Shown piece by piece: positions 52,144 through 61,632 of a stretch of 64,000 nucleotides of DNA. The DNA lies in NCBI GenBank assembly GCA_965224785.1, contig OZ245062.1, positions 4,486,604 to 4,550,603 of the forward strand, written 5' to 3'. The DNA is from JALSNL01 sp036479585. Its GTDB lineage: Bacteria > Bacteroidota > Ignavibacteria > Ignavibacteriales > Melioribacteraceae. The position numbers and the translations under genes are program-made. The notes below the pieces were generated by a model that saw only the letters and a list, made by a program, of their open reading frames with translations, had not been told where the DNA came from and did no database searches. Positions within the stretch are counted from its first letter, which is position 1; the number at the start of each line of letters is the position of its first letter.

Positions 52144-53436
52144 ATGACAACAATTGTAGATGTTTTAGGTAGAGAGATTTTGGATTCAAGAGGAAATCCG
52201 ACTGTAGAGGTTGAGGTTCTTTTAGAATCTGGAGTTATAGGAAGAGCAGCAGTACCAAGTGGTGCTTCAACAGGGGAGCATGAAGCAGTTGAATTAAGGG
52301 ATACCAAGAAAAAAAGATATCTAGGTAAAGGTGTTCAAAAAGCTGTGCAAAATGTAAATACAACTATTGCAGATTTAATTATTGGTTTTGATGCAGCAGA
52401 ACAGGTTGAAATTGATAATTTTTTAATTGAATTAGATGGAACAAAAAATAAGGCAAAGCTTGGAGCTAATGCTATACTTGGTGTTTCACTTGCTTGTGCA
52501 AAAGCAGCAGCAGAAACTTTACAACTTCCACTATACCGTTACATTGGTGGAACTAGTGCAAGAGTTCTTCCAGTTCCGATGATGAATATTCTTAATGGTG
52601 GTTCTCACGCTGATAATACTGTGGACTTTCAAGAGTTTATGGTAATGCCTTACGGAGCTACAAGTTTTGCAGAAGCATTGCGTATGGGAACAGAAACTTT
52701 TCATGCGTTAAAAGCTGTGCTAAAGAAAAATGGTTATAGCACTTCAGTTGGTGATGAAGGTGGTTTTGCTCCAAATCTAAAATCAAATGAAGAAACTTTA
52801 GAAATAATTTTAGAAGCAATTACAAAAGCGGGTTACAAACCAGGCAAGCAAATTGGTTTGGCTTTAGATGTTGCATCTAGCGAAATGTATAACAAAAAGA
52901 AAAAGAAATATAAATTTTTCAAATCAGATCAATCTGAAAAAACTTCTGATGATATGATTAAAATTTATGAAAAACTTTGTAAGCAATATCCTATTGTTTC
53001 TATTGAAGATGGTCTTGATGAAAATGACTGGAAAGGTTGGAAAAATTTAACTGATGCTCTTGGAGATAAAGTTCAGTTGGTTGGTGATGATTTATTTGTT
53101 ACAAATACAGAAAAGTTAAGTAGAGGTATTGATGGTGGAATTGCTAACTCTATTTTAATTAAAGTAAACCAAATTGGAACATTAACTGAAACTTTGGAAG
53201 CCATTGAAATGGCAAAACGTGCTGGATATACTAATGTTATTAGTCATCGTTCAGGTGAAACAGAAGATACAACAATTGCTGATTTAGCTGTTGCAACAAA
53301 TGCGGGGCAAATAAAAACTGGTTCTGCAAGTAGAAGTGATAGAATTGCAAAGTATAATCAACTTTTAAGAATTGAAGAAGAGCTTGATATTACTGCGGTT
53401 TATCCAGGTCTTGTTGCAATAAATATTAATAAATAA
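52144..53436 (+). CDS. eno: Enolase
   Basis: A 430-residue enolase, the glycolytic enzyme converting 2-phosphoglycerate to phosphoenolpyruvate. VLGREILDSRGNPTVEVEV, PSGASTGEHEAVELRD, the SVGDEGGFAP loop, the magnesium ligands in LALDVASSEM, SIEDGLDENDWKGW and LVGDDLFVTN, and the catalytic lysine region SILIKVNQIGTLTE with SHRSGETEDTTIADLAV are all present. Length is normal. TTGGGAGC lies 6 bases before the ATG. A terminator follows. Confidence 0.98.
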   Translation: MTTIVDVLGREILDSRGNPTVEVEVLLESGVIGRAAVPSGASTGEHEAVELRDTKKKRYLGKGVQKAVQNVNTTIADLIIGFDAAEQVEIDNFLIELDGTKNKAKLGANAILGVSLACAKAAAETLQLPLYRYIGGTSARVLPVPMMNILNGGSHADNTVDFQEFMVMPYGATSFAEALRMGTETFHALKAVLKKNGYSTSVGDEGGFAPNLKSNEETLEIILEAITKAGYKPGKQIGLALDVASSEMYNKKKKKYKFFKSDQSEKTSDDMIKIYEKLCKQYPIVSIEDGLDENDWKGWKNLTDALGDKVQLVGDDLFVTNTEKLSRGIDGGIANSILIKVNQIGTLTETLEAIEMAKRAGYTNVISHRSGETEDTTIADLAVATNAGQIKTGSASRSDRIAKYNQLLRIEEELDITAVYPGLVAININK

Positions 53437-53444
53437 GTTATCAC

Positions 53445-53476
53445 TTTGTATATGGCACTTTCAAAGTGCCGTACAC
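53445..53476. repeat. Palindrome after eno
   Basis: GGCACTTT-C-AAAGTGCC with flanking TGTA/TACA complementarity forms a long hairpin just after the enolase stop. It may help protect or end the mRNA, or be a dispersed palindrome like the one at 10949-10976. Confidence 0.5.
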
Positions 53477-53488
53477 ATTTATTTTAAT

Positions 53489-53525
53489 AGACCAAATATT
53501 GATAAAATGTTTGGTCTTTTTTTTT
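53489..53525 (+). terminator. Intrinsic terminator of eno
   Basis: An 8-bp stem AGACCAAA (53489-53496) with TTTGGTCT (53510-53517), followed by an unbroken run of T to 53525. Confidence 0.85.
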
Positions 53526-53674
53526 GCATTATAAAACTCTAACATTTTAAGAATTGAAAAAATAAAATATAATTACTTACTTTGTATATAAGAGTATAAC
53601 ATTTCATTTAAGTAACAGATTTTGTTATCGATTATTATATAATTCTTTTTTAAAAAATATTTACAAATTTAGAT

Positions 53675-54331
53675 ATGAGTGTTGAAGATAAAATATTGGT
53701 TGTTGAAGATGAAAAGGATTCACGTTTTTTGTTTGAAAGACTACTATCCAAAAACGGATACACAGTACAGACAGCAAAAAACGGTGAAGATGCTTTATCA
53801 ATAATTGAAAAATTTAACCCTAAAGTTATTTTAGCTGATTGGACAATGCCCAAAATAAATGGAGTTGAACTTTGCAACATCATAAAAAAGAAAGATGATA
53901 CTAAGCTAATTTATTTTATTCTTCTTACCGGAAGAACTTCATTAAAAGATAGAGTTGAAGGTTTGGATACTGGAGCGGATGATTATTTAGTTAAACCAAT
54001 TGAGAACCAAGAATTACTTGCAAGAATAAGAGCAGGATTGAGAATACATAATTTACAGAACGAACTAAAAAACATAGAACACAACAAAGCTGTAGTTGAA
54101 CTTGCTTGTACAATAGGACATAAAATAAATAATCCTCTAAGTAGCTTAAAAATGTCCGTTGATACACTTAAAACAGAACTGGATAGCTCCAATGAAAGTG
54201 CAAATGAAGATTTGTATGTAATTGAAGAATCGCTAAAACGAATACAAGAATTTGTAAGAGCATTACAAAAATTACAGAGTGCAGAAATTATGAATTATGC
54301 TCTTGATAATAAAATGTTAAATATCAAATAA
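53675..54331 (+). CDS. Response regulator with a C-terminal DHp-like domain and no ATPase
   Basis: A 218-residue protein. The receiver domain (residues 6-118) is complete: E11/D12, phospho-acceptor D55 (VILADWTMPKINGVELC), T85 and K107. The rest looks like a histidine kinase dimerisation domain: His149 in ACTIGHKINNPLSSLKMSVDTL, followed by a second helix. No ATP-binding domain follows; the stop is at 54331. It could pass phosphate between Asp55 and His149, or pair with another kinase such as the one at 55124-57007. An unknown gene and that kinase follow on the same strand. Confidence 0.8.
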   Translation: MSVEDKILVVEDEKDSRFLFERLLSKNGYTVQTAKNGEDALSIIEKFNPKVILADWTMPKINGVELCNIIKKKDDTKLIYFILLTGRTSLKDRVEGLDTGADDYLVKPIENQELLARIRAGLRIHNLQNELKNIEHNKAVVELACTIGHKINNPLSSLKMSVDTLKTELDSSNESANEDLYVIEESLKRIQEFVRALQKLQSAEIMNYALDNKMLNIK

Positions 54332-54445
54332 GTTTGTTATGTTAACCACGTGCAATAAGTAAAATAAACCAACCTATTTTTTTCTAATCATAAATTATAT
54401 TCTAAACATTTAACAACTATTTCCGATTATTTATTAAGGAGTAGT

Positions 54446-55108
54446 ATGTTAGATCCGATTTTAAATATAAACCCGAATGAGAGGTATAAAAGCGGTTCGA
54501 AATCTCCAGTTAATTTTTACTCAATACAAAAAAATACGGAAGAGAAAAATCGGCAAGGAGATTCGGCTAGGTTTTCACCACTTGCAACATTATTGTCAAA
54601 AATAAATTGGCAAATAATCAATGTTAGCTATCCTTCTAGAAGTGAGATTAAATTACATTTTTCTAAAGATCAATTAGAGTTCATAACTACAATTGATTTT
54701 AATAAACTTTATACTGAGCCGTACCAAGACTTTACAGTAATAAAGAAAAAAATAGTTAGCGATAAACACATTAACTATAAACTTAATCTAAAAATTAAGA
54801 AAGAAACTGTAACTACATTTAGTGAAATAAATCCATTAGAAATTAGTAGCATTCAAGAATTATTTAGTAGAGTTTTACTATTCAGTTATGAAAATAATAC
54901 CGATACTGATTATACAAATCCGGTTTTATTTCTTGAACTATTAAATGGAATTGAAGACGAGATTCACTATGAATTTAATTCAATTCTTACTGCTATTTAT
55001 ACATTCATATCCGCAAAACAAAAAAATAAAATAAGAAATAATTTTACCCTAAATACTAACCAAAATTATCCGATTATTATCCAGAGAGTTTCTATAACTG
55101 GGCAATAA
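54446..55108 (+). CDS. Protein of unknown function in a signalling gene group
   Basis: A 220-residue soluble protein, not recognised. It has an N-terminal polar, probably disordered part (residues 1-45) and a beta-rich middle (EIKLHFSKDQLEFITTIDFNKLY, HINYKLNLKIKKETVTTFSEI). No signal peptide or membrane helix is seen. AAGGAG precedes the ATG. It lies between the receiver-DHp protein and the PAS kinase, 15 bases before the latter, which suggests a shared signalling role by context only. Confidence 0.5.
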   Translation: MLDPILNINPNERYKSGSKSPVNFYSIQKNTEEKNRQGDSARFSPLATLLSKINWQIINVSYPSRSEIKLHFSKDQLEFITTIDFNKLYTEPYQDFTVIKKKIVSDKHINYKLNLKIKKETVTTFSEINPLEISSIQELFSRVLLFSYENNTDTDYTNPVLFLELLNGIEDEIHYEFNSILTAIYTFISAKQKNKIRNNFTLNTNQNYPIIIQRVSITGQ

Positions 55109-55123
55109 ATTAGGTTAGAATAA

Positions 55124-57007
55124 TTGAAAAGTAATATTAAAATGGATGCAACATCTATTGATGCTGACATTATTACTGGGTTAAAATCCTTAGAAGATCA
55201 TCCTCAAACAAAGACGATAGTATTATTAAGTAACGATGGAATTATTCTTTACTCTAATGCTAAGCTGAAAAACCTACATAATTTGAAGGAAGGGAATAGT
55301 GCGTTCCTATTACCTTCTGAGCCAAGTATAAAATCTATTATAGAAATAATTAATGAAAATAAACTTAATGCTTTTAACTGTGATTTTATTCTTCAATTGC
55401 AAGATGATGAGTTCATAAATTATTCATTAGAAATTGAAAGTGTACTGATTAAGGATGAGAGTCTTTATATTTTGCAATTTGATAAACAAGAAATACAAAG
55501 TGATTTAAGCAAACAAGTAAACACTTATAATAAGGTGTTGGATTCAGTTAATGTGGGTGTTCTGATTGCTGATGATGAAGCTAAAATAAAATTCTCTTCT
55601 TTCGCATTTGAAAAGTTTTTAAATAAAAAAATCGACAAACTTTTTAATACTAATTTAGCTTCTGCATTTATTAATTATTTAACTGTTATTGAGTTTAGAG
55701 AATTAGAAAACGCAGTTGCTAATAAAACAAAATGGATAAAAGTAATTTCGAATATTTCAGATGAAGGAGATGTTTTTTACAAAGAAATTAGACTTAATAT
55801 TCTTTCGGATAATAATGATAGAACAGTTAGTTATTTAATTACTGCAAATGATATTACACATCAAATTAGACAAACAAGGTTATTGAAAAAATCTGAGCAA
55901 AGGCAACGCACTATAATTAACAATATTCCAAATCCATTACTAATAGTTAGGTTGGAAAAAAATGAATTAATTTTAGAAAATGCCAATAGTAGTTTTTGCG
56001 AAAATATTGAACTTGCAAATGATTATGCAGAAGAAAAAAAATTAGACTCTATACTGAAAAGTGAACTCTTTTTGATAATTCAACAATCCATTATAAAAAT
56101 TGAAAAAGATAATAGAATTCATATCCAGTTCCATTACAACAATACGGAAAGAAAAAAAAGATTTATAGGAAAGGTTACTTATACCGACGACCACTATGAT
56201 AACTCTAGAATATTTATTGTAAATATGAATGATATAACTGAACAATTAGAAATTGAGAAAAAACTTAGACAAGCTTACAATAATGAAATCAGTTTAAATA
56301 AACTTAAGTCGTCTTTTCTTGCAAATATGTCCCACGAAATTAGAACACCACTTAATGCAATTGTAGGTTACTCCGAACTACTTGAAGATGATGTTAAGGC
56401 GGAGGATTATGAATCATCAACAGAAATGACAAGTTATTTAAAGGAAGGTGTTAATAGATTACTAAGCTTAGTGGATAATATTGTTGAAGTTTCATTATTA
56501 GAATCTGGAAATATAGAAATTGAATTAACAAAAACAAATCTAAATGAAGTAATTAAAGCCAACAAGCACAAGTGGATTGATCTTGCAAAGGACAAAGAAA
56601 TTGAAATTTGTTTTAAGTTCTTAGGTAATGATTTTGGAATGCTAAGTGAAGAAAATTTTATTAATGCCAATACTGAAAAACTTGAAAAGTCATTACACGA
56701 AATTATTTTTAATGCAATAAAGTATAGCAAAAAAAATGGTAAGATTGATGTGGAAACTTCAACATCCAAAGAGAATGTGGAAGTACGAATAATTGATTTC
56801 GGAATAGGAATTGACGAAGAAGGACTGAAGAAAATATTTAATATATTTGAACAAGTAGAAGATGAAGCCTATACAAGAAATTACGAAGGAGCTGGTCTTG
56901 GACTTTCAATAGCAAATAAACTAATCACTTTTATGAATGGGGACTTAACAATAAAAAGTGAAATCAGTAAAGGAACAACAATTACTATTTTATTTCCCAA
57001 AGTTTAA
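55124..57007 (+). CDS. PAS-domain sensor histidine kinase (soluble)
   Basis: A 627-residue kinase without membrane helices. Three PAS-like segments are likely: about 28-120, 135-245 (VNVGVLIADDEAKIKFSSFAFEKFL) and 262-375 (IPNPLLIVRLEKNELILENANSSF). The DHp domain carries His404 in FLANMSHEIRTPLNAIVGYSELL. The ATPase has the N box HEIIFNAIKYS, DFGIGIDEEG and EGAGLGLSIANKLI. No output receiver is fused. The receiver-DHp protein two genes upstream is a candidate partner. The start is either TTG 55124 or ATG 55142; neither has a clear ribosome site. Confidence 0.88.
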   Translation: MKSNIKMDATSIDADIITGLKSLEDHPQTKTIVLLSNDGIILYSNAKLKNLHNLKEGNSAFLLPSEPSIKSIIEIINENKLNAFNCDFILQLQDDEFINYSLEIESVLIKDESLYILQFDKQEIQSDLSKQVNTYNKVLDSVNVGVLIADDEAKIKFSSFAFEKFLNKKIDKLFNTNLASAFINYLTVIEFRELENAVANKTKWIKVISNISDEGDVFYKEIRLNILSDNNDRTVSYLITANDITHQIRQTRLLKKSEQRQRTIINNIPNPLLIVRLEKNELILENANSSFCENIELANDYAEEKKLDSILKSELFLIIQQSIIKIEKDNRIHIQFHYNNTERKKRFIGKVTYTDDHYDNSRIFIVNMNDITEQLEIEKKLRQAYNNEISLNKLKSSFLANMSHEIRTPLNAIVGYSELLEDDVKAEDYESSTEMTSYLKEGVNRLLSLVDNIVEVSLLESGNIEIELTKTNLNEVIKANKHKWIDLAKDKEIEICFKFLGNDFGMLSEENFINANTEKLEKSLHEIIFNAIKYSKKNGKIDVETSTSKENVEVRIIDFGIGIDEEGLKKIFNIFEQVEDEAYTRNYEGAGLGLSIANKLITFMNGDLTIKSEISKGTTITILFPKV

Positions 57008-57148
57008 ATCAACAATTACTTCGTTTCGAAAAACAACTCCACAACCTAATTCATTTCAGAAATAGTTACTACTTAATTCCGTAAAACTATAACTTAGTTT
57101 TTGTAAAATTGATAATTAATACTTTTAACAAATAACTAATATAGTCTT

Positions 57149-57979
57149 ATGAAAAGAAATATAGTGCTATGGACTATTGCTGTCCTAATTACAATAATTA
57201 CTGCAATTTATCAAAGAGTAACTGGTCCAACCTACCCAATATCTGGTAATATAGAATTAGCTGGAGAAAAAATAAACTACAAACTAAATAGAAGTCACGG
57301 TGGCAACGAGGATTATAAAATAGCCGTAAAAGTAAATGATTCTAAAACAAATGGGACACTTTTTTATAAGCGATATAAAACCGCAGATGAATGGACTTCT
57401 ATTGAGATGAATATTGATGGCGAAAACCTCACTGCATCACTTCCGCATCAGCCACCAGCTGGTAAGTTAGAGTACTATCTTGAACTTAAAAATGAAAACA
57501 ATACAGTAAAATTTCCTGAAGAAAATTCAGTTGTAATTCGTTTTAAAGGTGCTGTGCCTTTGTCAGTTTTGATTCCACACATTATTGGAATGGTTCTAGC
57601 GATGCTATTTTCAAATAGAACTGGATTAGAATTTTTTAATAAAAAACCAAACTTTAAGAAACTAACATTTTGGACACTTGGATTTTTATTTGTAGGTGGA
57701 TTGTTTTTCGGTCCGATAGTTCAAAAGTTTGCGTTCGGGGAGTATTGGACAGGCTTTCCTTTTGGTCATGATTTAACTGATAACAAGACTCTAATTGCCT
57801 TCTTAGGTTGGCTTGTAGCTTTGTTTATGTATGGTAAATCAAAAGTACCAAAGATGTGGGCTTTGTTTGGAGTAATAATTTTATTAATTGTATATTTAAT
57901 TCCACATAGTGTAATGGGTTCCGAAATAGATTATAATAAATTGGATAAGGAAAAACTAAAAAAAGAAATATTGAAATAA
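57149..57979 (+). CDS. Membrane protein of unknown function
   Basis: A 276-residue protein. One N-terminal helix (LWTIAVLITIITAIYQ), an extracytoplasmic beta-rich domain of about 110 residues (GNIELAGEKINYKLNRSHGGNEDYKIAVKV ... HQPPAGKLEYYLELKNEN), then four helices at about 138-158, 173-192, 216-230 and 238-257. No family is recognised. The beta domain resembles an immunoglobulin-like fold, but this is weak. Confidence 0.55.
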   Translation: MKRNIVLWTIAVLITIITAIYQRVTGPTYPISGNIELAGEKINYKLNRSHGGNEDYKIAVKVNDSKTNGTLFYKRYKTADEWTSIEMNIDGENLTASLPHQPPAGKLEYYLELKNENNTVKFPEENSVVIRFKGAVPLSVLIPHIIGMVLAMLFSNRTGLEFFNKKPNFKKLTFWTLGFLFVGGLFFGPIVQKFAFGEYWTGFPFGHDLTDNKTLIAFLGWLVALFMYGKSKVPKMWALFGVIILLIVYLIPHSVMGSEIDYNKLDKEKLKKEILK

Positions 57980-58091
57980 TTTTCTATTAAATAATTATTA
58001 AAATATATTACCGCTTGATTTTGGTTGTGTTGAAATTCTATCTTGTCATTTAATATAAGGATGGAAAGATTATATTATATTGCTAATAAAA

Positions 58092-58937
58092 TCATGGGAG
58101 ATTAAACATAAAATCAAAACTCCATCTAAAGATTGCGATTAGAATAAGTAAAATTCCTTCTACTCGAGAAATCTTCCAACCTGTTCTCATCATTGAAAGT
58201 ATAAATAAAAGTGTAACAGCTAAAATAATTAAACTGATATATTCTTGACTCCCAATACTTAGTGGTTTTATAATTGAAGCTACTCCGAGTACACCAAGCA
58301 TATTAAATAAATCGCTACCAATTAAATTACCAGCAGAAATAGCATGTTTCTTTTTGGCAACTGCTACAATTGAAGTAGCAAGCTCTGGCATTGAAGTTCC
58401 AGCAGCTACAATTGTAATCCCAATCATCCATTCAGAAATCCCAAATACTCTTGCTATTTCAGATGCAGAACCAACAAGGTAATTTGCACTTACAATTATT
58501 ACAGTAACTCCCAAAATAAATCTTGGTATATCTAATAACTTAAAAGCTCCTTCCGGAATTTCATCTTCGTCAACTTCTCCACCGTGTTTGATAATAGATA
58601 TTACATAAGTCAAAAGAATAGTTGCAAGAATTATTCCTTCAATTAGTGTAAGTGTTAAGTCATAAAAAAAGATAAGTAATAAAATCCCCGTCGCAACTAA
58701 AAGAAAACCTTCTCTTTTAAATAAAACTTTGGGAATTGCAATTGGACTTACAATTGCAACAAATCCTAAAATAAAACCAAGATTAAAAATATTTGAGCCA
58801 ACAATATTGCCTACAGAAATTGCGGATTGACCTCTAAAAGCAGCCGAAACAGTAACAGCAAATTCCGGTGCGGAAGTAGCAATTGCAACAACAGTCAATC
58901 CAATTACTAAATCCGAAAGTCCAAATTTTCTTGCCAT
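58092..58937 (-). CDS. Calcium/sodium antiporter, CaCA family (YrbG-like); N-terminus probably upstream
   Basis: A 281-residue part of a K+-dependent-type Na+/Ca2+ exchanger. The first repeat has ATSAPEFAVTVSA and GNIVGSNIFNLGFILG, the inverted second repeat AAGTSMPELATSIVA and GNLIGSDLFNMLGVLG; the two acidic residues bind the cation. With ATG 58937 the first membrane helix is lost. The same frame runs 33 codons further up to a stop at 59037-59039 and encodes that helix (ILIDILIISACILGLWGGATWVVEAASR), but contains no ATG, GTG or TTG. Start at ATT 59024 or nearby is therefore likely. Confidence 0.88.
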   Translation of the reverse strand: MARKFGLSDLVIGLTVVAIATSAPEFAVTVSAAFRGQSAISVGNIVGSNIFNLGFILGFVAIVSPIAIPKVLFKREGFLLVATGILLLIFFYDLTLTLIEGIILATILLTYVISIIKHGGEVDEDEIPEGAFKLLDIPRFILGVTVIIVSANYLVGSASEIARVFGISEWMIGITIVAAGTSMPELATSIVAVAKKKHAISAGNLIGSDLFNMLGVLGVASIIKPLSIGSQEYISLIILAVTLLFILSMMRTGWKISRVEGILLILIAIFRWSFDFMFNLP

Positions 58938-59187
58938 TCTTGAAGCAGCCTCAACAACCCAGGTTGCTCCACCCCAAAGACCAAGAATACAAGCACTTAT
59001 TATTAGAATATCTATTAAAATAATTTCACCGTAGAATTAAAAATAAAGTTGCAAAGATAAGACAAATATATTAAAAATTTAAAGTAATTTCTAATTGATT
59101 AGAAGTCTTTGAGGAATGTATTTATTACTTTTTATTATTAAGTTTTTTTAACATTTAAGCTATCAAAATAAAAAATAAATTTAGTTG

Positions 59188-59234
59188 AAAACTACTTGTC
59201 TTATTTTTTATAGTAAAAATAAGACAAGTAGTTT
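59188..59234 (-). terminator. 20-bp perfect hairpin after the 71-residue protein gene
   Basis: Arms 59188-59207 and 59215-59234 are perfectly complementary over 20 bases with a 7-base loop, 31 bases beyond the stop of the minus-strand gene. No T run follows outside the stem, but the stem tip is T-rich. It may end or protect the mRNA. The remaining gap from 59040 shows nothing else. Confidence 0.5.
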
Positions 59235-59265
59235 GCCATCATTAACAATCTTACATAAGAATCAT

Positions 59266-59481
59266 TTAAGATTCTGGATTATAACTCAGTTCAATTTTTA
59301 TATGAAAATCAGCTCCGCTAAATAATGTATATTTTACATCATCAATTGTACATTTGTAATCTTCACCAACAAGCTCTGTTACTGATTTAGAAATTACATT
59401 TTCCAAATCTCCAACACTAACTGATTTAAGTTTGTTCTTTAAAAGTTTATCTACATCAACTGGTAGTTTTTCTTCTGACAT
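59266..59481 (-). CDS. Small conserved-looking protein of unknown function
   Basis: A 71-residue soluble protein (MSEEKLPVDVDKLLKNKLKSVSVGDLENVISKSVTELVGEDYKCTIDDVKYTLF...). A strong ribosome site (GGAGATAAATTA before ATG) supports it. No family is recognised; the helix-then-strand pattern suggests a small alpha/beta fold. It stands alone between the phosphohexomutase and the cation exchanger, both on the same strand. Confidence 0.55.
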   Translation of the reverse strand: MSEEKLPVDVDKLLKNKLKSVSVGDLENVISKSVTELVGEDYKCTIDDVKYTLFSGADFHIKIELSYNPES

Positions 59482-59605
59482 AATTTATCTCCATAATTTT
59501 ATTTTCAATCTTATGACGTTTTTAAGTTTGGTTTTGTTCAATCATCCTCTTCAAACTACTCAAAGATGTCATCTTAAAAAACAAAGATACCATCTTACTA
59601 AATAT

Positions 59606-60952
59606 TTATCCTCTAATGATTTTTAATAATTCTTCAGTCTTTTCTTTCAATAATACTTCATCACCTTTTGATTCAACGTTTAATCTAATCAAAGGTTCTG
59701 TATTACTCAATCGAACATTAAATCTCCAGTCATCATATTCAATACTTACACCATCAACTTCATCTAACTTGCCATCACTATATTTTTCTTTTAGCAAACC
59801 TAATTTCTCTTTCGGATTTTCAATTCTTGAATTAATCTCACCTGAGCAAGGAAAGTTGCTAATCATTTCTCCAACTAATTGCGAAAGTGTTTTGTTCTCA
59901 ACACTCATCAATTCTAAAATTAAGAGAAACGGAATTAGTCCACTATCTGAATAATAGTTATCTCTAAAATAATGATGTGCCGACATTTCGCCACCGTAAA
60001 TTGCGTTTACTTCTCTCATCTTTTGTTTTATAAAAGCGTGACCACTTACAGATTCTACTGCTGTTCCACCAGCTTCTTCTACTTCTTTAAATGTATTCCA
60101 AACTAAACGAGGATCGTGAACAATTTTTTCATTAGGAAATTTTTTGAGTAACGATTTTGCAAGAAGTCCCACAATGTAATAACCTTCAATAAAATTTCCT
60201 TTTTCATCAAAGAAAAAACATCTATCATAATCTCCATCCCACGCAACACCAAGGTCTGCACCGCTTTCTTCCATCGCATCGGTTGTTGATTGTCTATTCT
60301 CTGGAAGCAATGGATTAGGAATTCCATTTGGGAAAGTTGAATCTGGTTCATGATGAACTTTAACCATTTCGATTGGAAGGTCTTTTTCAAGAACATCTAA
60401 AGCAGGACCAACACAACCGTTCCCAGAATTTACCACAACTTTAAAAGGATTGATTTTATCTGCATCATAAAATTTTTTCAAACTGTCAATAAACACATTC
60501 ATAATATCTTTAGTTTTTATTTTACCTTTAACTTCTGCAATATTACCAAGCTTATTGTTTGAAATCATTTCTTCAATTTCACTTAAGCCAGAACTATACC
60601 CCATTGGCTTTGAACCTTTTTTTACAAATTTTAATCCATTGTATTCTGGAGGATTGTGGCTTGCTGTTATCATTATTCCACCATCAGCATCGAAGTATGG
60701 AGTCCCAAAATAAATCATTTCAGTTCCGCATAATCCTAAGTCAATCACATCCGAACCAGCATCAGATAATCCTTTTGCCAAAGCTTCAGAAATTTCCGGC
60801 GAAGATTCTCTTACATCTCTACCAATCAAAACACTTTTAGCATTTTGCTGATTTGCAAAAGCTCTACCAACTTTGTATGCTAACTTATTATTTAATTCGC
60901 TCGGTACTTTTCCTCTAATATCATAAGCTTTAAAGCCTGGAATTTTTGACAT
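59606..60952 (-). CDS. Phosphomannomutase/phosphoglucomutase
   Basis: A 448-residue alpha-D-phosphohexomutase of the ManB/AlgC type. The phosphoserine loop is TASHNPPEYNGLKFV, the magnesium loop is DGDYDRCFFFD, the sugar-specificity loop is GGEMSAHHYF, and the phosphate-binding loop is RLSNTEPLIRLNVES. GEMSAH is the form found in enzymes acting on both mannose and glucose phosphates. It supplies sugar 1-phosphates for GDP-mannose or UDP-glucose and so for the surface polysaccharides made elsewhere in the window. AAGGAT lies before the ATG. Confidence 0.93.
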   Translation of the reverse strand: MSKIPGFKAYDIRGKVPSELNNKLAYKVGRAFANQQNAKSVLIGRDVRESSPEISEALAKGLSDAGSDVIDLGLCGTEMIYFGTPYFDADGGIMITASHNPPEYNGLKFVKKGSKPMGYSSGLSEIEEMISNNKLGNIAEVKGKIKTKDIMNVFIDSLKKFYDADKINPFKVVVNSGNGCVGPALDVLEKDLPIEMVKVHHEPDSTFPNGIPNPLLPENRQSTTDAMEESGADLGVAWDGDYDRCFFFDEKGNFIEGYYIVGLLAKSLLKKFPNEKIVHDPRLVWNTFKEVEEAGGTAVESVSGHAFIKQKMREVNAIYGGEMSAHHYFRDNYYSDSGLIPFLLILELMSVENKTLSQLVGEMISNFPCSGEINSRIENPKEKLGLLKEKYSDGKLDEVDGVSIEYDDWRFNVRLSNTEPLIRLNVESKGDEVLLKEKTEELLKIIRG

Positions 60953-61204
60953 TTTTTATCCTTAATAAAATTTTATAAATCTTTTTTTACAATAACTTAA
61001 GATACAAAATAATGGAAATCTATTTTTGATAAAACTGATATTAATTTTAGTTACACGTTTGAGATGTAGAAGCGAATCTCCTGATTTGTTAAATTATTTA
61101 ATTATTGTTAGAATGTACTTATATGTTATAGTAGGAAAAATTTTTGCATAGACTTGCTGAAAGTATTCATCTATTTTAGAATTGAAAAATTTGGGAGAAA
61201 GAAA

Positions 61205-61498
61205 ATTAGTAATATAAGTTTTATAAAATGCGATAACAAAAAATGTAATTCAATTTATTTAAGTACTGTTGATAGTGTTTCAAATGAATCGGATCATTTT
61301 TGTCCCAATTGCAGTAAAGAAGTTTTGCAATCACATATTGTTCAATGTGAACATTGTCAATCAATTATAAATTTTATCCCAATTTCATCAAAACAAAACC
61401 CGGTAATTTTTTATATTAAAAAATGTTCAAGTTGTTCGGGTTCAATTTTAGATGAAAAACGACTTCGAAGAAATGACCAACCAAATTTATTTGTTTAA
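61205..61498 (+). CDS. Small zinc-ribbon protein, probable ATT start
   Basis: About 97 residues with four CxxC-type pairs: CDNKKC, CPNC, CEHC and CSSC, enough for two zinc ribbons. The function is unknown; such proteins bind nucleic acid or other proteins. The frame is open back to TTG 61154, but that start has no ribosome site. GGGAGAAAG at 61193-61201 stands the right distance before ATT at 61205, giving (M)SNISFIKCDNKKC, so a rare ATT start is likely. If TTG 61154 is used, the protein has 114 residues. Confidence 0.6.
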   Translation: MSNISFIKCDNKKCNSIYLSTVDSVSNESDHFCPNCSKEVLQSHIVQCEHCQSIINFIPISSKQNPVIFYIKKCSSCSGSILDEKRLRRNDQPNLFV

Positions 61499-61632
61499 GA
61501 ACATCAAGTAATAGTATCAAACTATTCATGCATTTCTAATTGTAATTTTATTCATATTCAAGTTTGAAAAACCAACCAATCTTTTTAAGTTTACTCTATA
61601 AAACATTTTGAGAAATTTTAAAAGAGAAAAAA

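Noticed and set aside
60559..60840. Plus-strand frame opposite the phosphohexomutase
   Set aside because: Antisense shadow with biased composition (Leu, Gln, His); no start signal.
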